Source of the DNA: Halalkalicoccus sp. CGA53
Lineage (GTDB): Archaea; Halobacteriota; Halobacteria; Halobacteriales; Halalkalicoccaceae
NCBI RefSeq assembly: GCF_036429475.1
Contig: NZ_CP144125.1
Span: 2,108,001 to 2,172,000 of the forward strand
Reading direction: 5' to 3'
DNA: 64,000 bases
Made by a program: the position numbers and the translations under genes. Numbering within the stretch: the first letter of the stretch is position 1; each line of letters opens with the position of its first letter. Of the stretch, positions 59,700-64,000 are shown piece by piece. The notes beneath the pieces were generated by a model. The model had not been told where the DNA came from and did no database searches. It saw only the letters and a program-made list of their open reading frames with translations.

Positions 59700-61067
59700 C
59701 TACTCGAACGGCTCTTCGAGGACGATCGTCTGCTCGCGACCCGGGCCGACGCTGACGGCGTAGATCGGCGCCCCAAGTTGCTCACTCACGTACTCCAGGT
59801 AGGTTCGTGCGTTCGCGGGGATCGCCTCGTAGCCCTCGGCCGCGACCGCCTCCCAGTCGGGTTCGGGCCAGCCCTCGAACGTGCGGTAGTTCACCGTACA
59901 GCGGGCCCACCGCTCGCTCGTCGAGGGCAGCGTCAGGAGCTCCTCCCCGTCGAGCGTGTACGAGTGACCCACCTCGACCTCGTCGAGCCCGGCCAGCACG
60001 TCGACGTGTCCGATCACGAGGCCAGTGAACCCGCTGACGCGAGCGGCGTGTCGCAGCATCGGCAGGTCGAGCCAGCCGACGCGACGCGGGCGACCGGTGA
60101 CCGTCCCGTACTCCCCACCCTCGTCGCGAATGTACGTCGCGAGATCGGACGCCTCCGGGCGGCCGCCGTCTTCGGGGGTCTGGCCCTCGACGGAGCCGAG
60201 TTCGGTCGGGAGCTGGCCCGTTCCCACGCGCGTGAGATACGACTTGACGATACCGATCACCTCCCCCCGGCCGACGACCGTCGGCCCGACGCCGGTGCCC
60301 GTCGCGGCGTACCCTCCCGTCGGGTTCGAGGAGGTGACGTACGGGTAGTCGCCGTGGTCGATGTCGATGACGGTGCCCTGGGCACCCTCGAACATCACGT
60401 TCTCACCGGCATCGATCCGCTCGGTGAGGAACGCGCCCGCGTTCACCGTCATCCCCTCCTCGCGGAGCCGCTCACCGTAGCCCCGGGCGAGCGAGAAGAG
60501 CGTCTCGTAGTCGAACGCGTCGTCGAACCGCTCCGGGTCCGCCCCGTAGACCGACTCGCAGAGCGCCCGCTTCTGCGGGAGGACGTACGAGAGCTTCCGA
60601 TCGAGTGCGTCGGGGTCGAGCAGGTCGCCGATCCGGATGCCGCGGCGGCCGACCTTGTCCTCGTAGGTGGGACCGATCCCCTTCCCCGTCGTGCCGGCGT
60701 CGAGGTCGGAGTCGGATTTGGCCTCCTCCTCGATCCCGTCGAGCGCGCGGTGGTACGGCATGATCACGTGTGCGCGCTCTGCGACCCGGACGTCGGGCTC
60801 CAGTCCGCGCTCGCGGAGTTCGTCGATCTCCGAGAAGAGCGTCTCGGGGTTGACCACGCAGCCGTTTCCGAGCACGCCCACCTTCCCGCGGACCGCGCCA
60901 CTGGGGACGAGCGAGAGCTTGTACGTCTCCTCCCCGAGGACGACGGTGTGGCCGGCGTTGTCGCCGCCCTGGTAGCGGGCGACGACGTCGGCGCGCTCGC
61001 CGAAGAGGTCGACGACGCCGCCTTTCCCCTCGTCACCGAGCTGGGACCCGACGATGGTAACGGTCAT
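59700..61067 (-). CDS. purA: adenylosuccinate synthetase
   Basis: First committed step from IMP to AMP: ligates aspartate to IMP with GTP. The 455-aa protein shows the P-loop-like GSQLGDEGKGGVVD at its N-terminus (D12, K15), the catalytic histidine in GGDNAGHTVV, GTTGKGIGPTYEDKVGRRGIRI, and FEGAQGTVIDIDHGDYPYVTSSNP. Complete. Acts in the same pathway as purD of this window. Confidence 0.96.
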   Translation of the reverse strand: MTVTIVGSQLGDEGKGGVVDLFGERADVVARYQGGDNAGHTVVLGEETYKLSLVPSGAVRGKVGVLGNGCVVNPETLFSEIDELRERGLEPDVRVAERAHVIMPYHRALDGIEEEAKSDSDLDAGTTGKGIGPTYEDKVGRRGIRIGDLLDPDALDRKLSYVLPQKRALCESVYGADPERFDDAFDYETLFSLARGYGERLREEGMTVNAGAFLTERIDAGENVMFEGAQGTVIDIDHGDYPYVTSSNPTGGYAATGTGVGPTVVGRGEVIGIVKSYLTRVGTGQLPTELGSVEGQTPEDGGRPEASDLATYIRDEGGEYGTVTGRPRRVGWLDLPMLRHAARVSGFTGLVIGHVDVLAGLDEVEVGHSYTLDGEELLTLPSTSERWARCTVNYRTFEGWPEPDWEAVAAEGYEAIPANARTYLEYVSEQLGAPIYAVSVGPGREQTIVLEEPFE

Positions 61068-61186
61068 CGGGCGGAGTTCCCGTGCCGTCGCTTTACCGGT
61101 TGCGGTCGATTCGTCGGACCGAAACGGTTACCACGGCGCACACACCTCTTAGAGGAAGAGGCGGGTTTTGCGGTCCGGGGGGCAAC

Positions 61187-61196
61187 GTTTAAAAAG
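61187..61196 (+). promoter_or_regulatory. TATA-like box of the winged-helix gene
   Basis: gtttaaaaag is centred about 30 nt before the ATG at 61222 in the gap divergent from purA. It supports this start over the upstream in-frame codons. Confidence 0.5.
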
Positions 61197-61221
61197 GAAG
61201 CAAGACAAGTTAGCAAGTGCC

Positions 61222-61527
61222 ATGATAGACCGGCTTGAGAAGGAAGTCGACATGCTCGAACGACACCTGCAGGTGCTGAAGATGGTCATCGAGAACGAGC
61301 CGATCGGGATCGTGAAGATGTCGAACGAGACCGGCTACCCACACCACAAGGTGCGCTACTCGCTTCGCGTCCTCGAGGAGGAGAACCTCATCGAGCCCTC
61401 CAGCCAGGGTGCGATCACGACCGACCGGACCGAGGAGTTCGTCAACGACCTCGATGGAAAACTCGACGGGACGATCGACACCCTCGAGGGGATGAAGATC
61501 GACAGCATCGCCGAGATCCAGTCCTAG
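61222..61527 (+). CDS. small winged-helix transcriptional regulator-like protein
   Basis: A 101-aa protein. MIDRLEKEVDMLERHLQVLKMV is an amphipathic helix; NEPIGIVKMSNETGYPHHKVRYSLRVLEEENLIEPS is a winged helix-turn-helix in which the second helix reads PHHKVRYSLRVL. The C-terminus forms another helix (EFVNDLDGKLDGTIDTLEGM). Helix-HTH-helix suggests a dimer. It belongs to a conserved archaeal group of one-domain regulators; the target is unknown. Its stop is shared with the convergent gene (CTAG). Confidence 0.78.
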   Translation: MIDRLEKEVDMLERHLQVLKMVIENEPIGIVKMSNETGYPHHKVRYSLRVLEEENLIEPSSQGAITTDRTEEFVNDLDGKLDGTIDTLEGMKIDSIAEIQS

Positions 61528-63641
61528 AGCTCCGGCAGCGTCAGTTCGAACCCGCCGTCGCGCGCCTCGACCAGACAGAGGTGGTAGCCGCGTCTCCGCG
61601 AGAGCCGGACGAAGCTCTCCCTGGAGCCGCCCTGGAGGAGCCCCGACCGCGTCGCCTCGTCCGCCAGTTCGAGCGCCTCGGGGTCGAAGAAGCTCGTCGT
61701 CACCGCCATCGCGCCCGAGAGGGCCTCCTCGGCCTCGGCGACCGCCGACGCGGAGCGGACCAGCGAGGTCATCGGCTCGACGCCAGCCGGCTCGCGGCCC
61801 TCGTGGAGGTCGGCGACGAGAAGTGGTTCGCCCATCCTGTCGCGTAGCACCACGTCGAACCTCTCTCGCTCCTCCTCCTCGCCCCCGTCGATCTCGATCG
61901 ATCCCAGAAGCTCCGCACGGTCGATCCGCGAGAGCGCCTCGGTGAGGGTGGCGATCCCCGACGCCGTTTCGCTCTCGCCGATCTCCGCCAGCAGGTCGCC
62001 GACGAGCCACTCGACGAACCGGTACTCGATCGTCCCCGCGAGGAACGCGGAGAACGGCTCGCCCGCCACTGAGAGCCCCTCCGAGTCGAACCGCGTGTGC
62101 GTCGAGAGCCGGAGGTTCTCGACCAGCGCGTCGCGCTCTGCCTCGCCCGCGTGGACGTCCGGGAGCGTCGCCCCCCGCTTCGAGTCGTAGCGGACGAACA
62201 GGTCCGTCCCCGAGAGCGCCGTCTCCGGGTCGATCGAGCGACCCTCGTCCTGCGTCGGTTCCGGGCCCGACCGCTCGCGCTCCGCTCGATCCAGTCGCTC
62301 GCGAAGGTCGGTGACGGTCCCGCGCAGCCGTTCGGCCTCCGCCGCGACGGCGTCGCGCTCTGCGCGAACGGATTCGAGCGTCTCGCGGAGCGCGTGCGCC
62401 GACTGGCCGTCGACGGGCGGTACCTCGTCCGGCGGTCCACTGCGTGTTCCCTCCGGATCACGATCCGTCTCGTCGGCGGAGGACGTGGGCTCGATCCCAT
62501 CGAGGGCTCCCGAGTCGTGTCGATCGGCCGTCTCCGACTCGCCCCGTCCCTCGGGCACCGTCGCCGGGTCGCCACCGTCGCCCGCGCTCAATGCGGGGTC
62601 GAGCGAGGGGACCCGCCTCCGTCCGCGCCAGTCGCGCTCGGCCGCGAGCGGGTCCTCGGGGGCCTCGGACCGCTCGGGGAGGTCGATCCCCTCCGGCAGT
62701 CCCTCGGTGTCAGCGTCGGGCTCCGCCCCCGAGGCCGTCGTGACGGACTCCTCCTCCACGAGCGGCCCGTCCGTCGGTACCTCCTCCGGTTCCGACCCGT
62801 CCGGCGCCTCCGCACCAGCGTCGTCGATCCCGTCGTCAGTCACGGAAACCTCGCTCTCCTCCGCCGGTTCCGGGGCGAGTGCCGGCTCACCCTCGTCCGC
62901 CGGAGTCACCGCATCGACCGGACTCGTGGGATCGTCGGCCGTGTCGTCTCGGATCGGATCGACCGTCACGTGCTCTCGGCCCTCCGGCATCGGCACATCG
63001 GAACGTCGACCGTCGGCCGGCTCGTCGGACGGGGACGCGTCGGCCCCCTCGGCGGGCTCTCGTGTCCCGTCGGTTTCGGCTGCCGGCGCCGGGGGCTCCT
63101 CGCCCGGCTCCGGGAGCTGCGCGACCGTCAGATCGACCGAGACTACCTCGTAGATGCCGACCTCCGCCTCGGCTCGTTCCCGGGCTTCCTCGCCGGTCAA
63201 CAGGCGTTCGCCGGTGCCGACGAACGCGACGTCCATCGAACGACCGCCGTAGTAGACGGTGTAGTACTCCCCGCTCAGGACGTTCTCGGAGAGCGAGACG
63301 TAGCCCGAGAACCCCCGTTCGGTGAGCGTCTCGTGGACCTCGGTCAGGGGGGTCTCCTCGGTGTAGTAGCTCGCTGTCGTCTCCCCACCCTCTTCGGCCA
63401 TCGCGTACAGGAGCGAAAGCCCCGGATCGGGTGCGCTGTGGACAGCGGTCGGCGTCTCGAAGGCGTCGAGCGAGGTCGCCTCCGGGCCGATCGCCCGGCC
63501 GTTGAGCAGGAACAGGCGACGGTCATCCACGCTCGCGACGCCGGTGAACCCCTCCGCTGCGAGCGTCGGGAGGGGCTCGGAGTCGCCGTCGATCGATCGG
63601 GTCTCCCACTCGGAGAGCCGTGTCTCTATGTGCGTCTGCAT
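61524..63641 (-). CDS. 705-aa haloarchaeal multidomain protein (sensor-like N-terminus, acidic linker, coiled coil, nuclease-like C-terminus)
   Basis: Four parts are seen. About 1-175 is a conserved domain with EGFTGVASVDDRRLFLLNGRAIG and GFSGYVSLSENVLSGEYYTVYYGG. About 180-420 is a Pro/Glu/Asp-rich low-complexity linker. About 425-465 is a coiled coil (LRETLESVRAERDAVAAEAERLRGTV). About 475-705 includes YEFVEW-like IEYRFVEWLVGDLLAEI and RFDVVLRDRMGEPLLVADLHEG, reminiscent of a PD-(D/E)XK fold with the lysine replaced, ending in YHLCLVEARDGGFELTLPEL. Cytoplasmic, no TM helix. Function unknown. Confidence 0.7.
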   Translation of the reverse strand: MQTHIETRLSEWETRSIDGDSEPLPTLAAEGFTGVASVDDRRLFLLNGRAIGPEATSLDAFETPTAVHSAPDPGLSLLYAMAEEGGETTASYYTEETPLTEVHETLTERGFSGYVSLSENVLSGEYYTVYYGGRSMDVAFVGTGERLLTGEEARERAEAEVGIYEVVSVDLTVAQLPEPGEEPPAPAAETDGTREPAEGADASPSDEPADGRRSDVPMPEGREHVTVDPIRDDTADDPTSPVDAVTPADEGEPALAPEPAEESEVSVTDDGIDDAGAEAPDGSEPEEVPTDGPLVEEESVTTASGAEPDADTEGLPEGIDLPERSEAPEDPLAAERDWRGRRRVPSLDPALSAGDGGDPATVPEGRGESETADRHDSGALDGIEPTSSADETDRDPEGTRSGPPDEVPPVDGQSAHALRETLESVRAERDAVAAEAERLRGTVTDLRERLDRAERERSGPEPTQDEGRSIDPETALSGTDLFVRYDSKRGATLPDVHAGEAERDALVENLRLSTHTRFDSEGLSVAGEPFSAFLAGTIEYRFVEWLVGDLLAEIGESETASGIATLTEALSRIDRAELLGSIEIDGGEEEERERFDVVLRDRMGEPLLVADLHEGREPAGVEPMTSLVRSASAVAEAEEALSGAMAVTTSFFDPEALELADEATRSGLLQGGSRESFVRLSRRRGYHLCLVEARDGGFELTLPEL

Positions 63642-63691
63642 GGCTCGGCGGTGGCGAGGGTCCGATAAAACCTTTCTGCCGATCGGAGAGG

Positions 63692-63970
63692 TTACAGCTT
63701 GCTCTCGGCGTCGTCGGCGAGCTCCTCCATCCGCTTCGAGAGGCGGCCGGCGTTCGAGAACTCGTCGTCGCTCATCGCCGTCGCGAGCGCGTTTCCGAGG
63801 ACGAAGACGGCGTGTTTGTGCTCGCTCTTGGACTTGTGGACGTGTGAGGGGTCGACGTCGAGCTGGTCGTAGGGGGCGAAGATCGAGCCGTCGACCTCCT
63901 CGCGCGAGCGGAAGTACTCCATGATCGTCACCATCTGCTCGTGGAGTTCGAGGAGTTCCTCTTTGTGCAT
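63692..63970 (-). CDS. UPF0058-family protein
   Basis: A 92-aa helical protein, MHKEELLELHEQMVTIMEYF, with YDQLDVDPSHVHKSKSEHKHAVFVLGNALATAM. This is the UPF0058 pattern found in nearly all haloarchaea. The histidine-rich HVHKSKSEHKH segment could bind a metal. No function is established. It lies 50 bp upstream of the 705-aa gene on the same strand and may be co-transcribed with it. Confidence 0.9.
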   Translation of the reverse strand: MHKEELLELHEQMVTIMEYFRSREEVDGSIFAPYDQLDVDPSHVHKSKSEHKHAVFVLGNALATAMSDDEFSNAGRLSKRMEELADDAESKL

Positions 63971-64000
63971 TACTCGCGCTACGGCGGTTGCGGTGTTAAG

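Noticed and set aside
59661-61238. A 525-codon open frame antisense to purA
   Set aside because: Mirror frame of a conserved gene with no protein motif of its own.

Overview
The window is a chromosome segment of a haloarchaeon (class Halobacteria). Base composition is GC-rich and the predicted proteins are strongly acidic. The gene set is archaeal: archaeal-form S-adenosylmethionine synthetase, fibrillarin/Nop5, DacZ, a TFB-like cyclin protein, HTH_10 and ThiN-type regulators, UPF0058. Exported proteins carry twin-arginine plus lipobox signals, and many genes have a TATA-like box about 26 nt before the start codon, which fits leaderless transcripts. The genus cannot be fixed from sequence alone.

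Layout. 1-13 kb is mostly housekeeping: an exported-protein N-terminus cut by the window edge, a CYTH protein, metK, thiI, cysteine synthase, thioredoxin-like proteins, purD, an FAD-Rieske fusion and an acyltransferase. 13.0-14.6 kb holds dacZ and a MscS-like channel in one operon (c-di-AMP and osmotic stress). 14.6-16.1 kb is a decayed accessory patch beside tRNA-Leu(UAG). It contains an orphan gas-vesicle gvpA with a disrupted 3' end and several relic copies of the tRNA 3' end. 16.2-20.2 kb has the TFB-like protein, coaD with a winged-helix regulator, gshA (gamma-glutamylcysteine) and the box C/D rRNA methylation pair flpA-nop5. 20.4-23.9 kb has an Ldh_2 oxidoreductase, an NHL-repeat protein and a DsbA-like lipoprotein on a long acidic stalk.

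24-38 kb is a phenylacetate-degradation neighbourhood. paaABCD form a tight operon with overlapping stops and starts, and the usual C-terminal zinc ribbon of PaaD is a separate 54-aa gene. An HTH_10 regulator is divergent from it. Nearby are an enoyl-CoA hydratase, an alpha/beta hydrolase, a MaoC hydratase, paaK and an SDR dehydrogenase. A HerA-like ATPase preceded by a leaderless 11-codon ORF lies inside this stretch, as does a divergent ThiR / sodium:solute symporter pair around a perfect AT palindrome. A duplicated amidase 3' end flanks an AT-richer lipoprotein gene.

38-49 kb has two DUF6517-like paralogues, cysS, a decayed vapBC pair, cbiX with a DR2241-family Fe-S protein, a Trm112-like protein, mobA, a formaldehyde-dehydrogenase-like ADH, two divergent mini-proteins, a polysaccharide-deacetylase-like protein and a CobW GTPase. 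49.5-56 kb is a sugar ABC importer (SBP, two permeases, ATPase) with an AGE-family epimerase nearby. 56-64 kb has a stand-alone formate-dehydrogenase-type molybdoenzyme, several haloarchaeal proteins of unknown function, purA, a winged-helix protein, a 705-aa multidomain protein and UPF0058.

A structural theme is extreme packing. Five convergent gene pairs overlap by exactly 4 nt at a CTAG or TTAG that supplies both stop codons, and many co-directional pairs overlap by ATGA or GTGA. I found no CRISPR array, no intact insertion sequence and no intact defence island.
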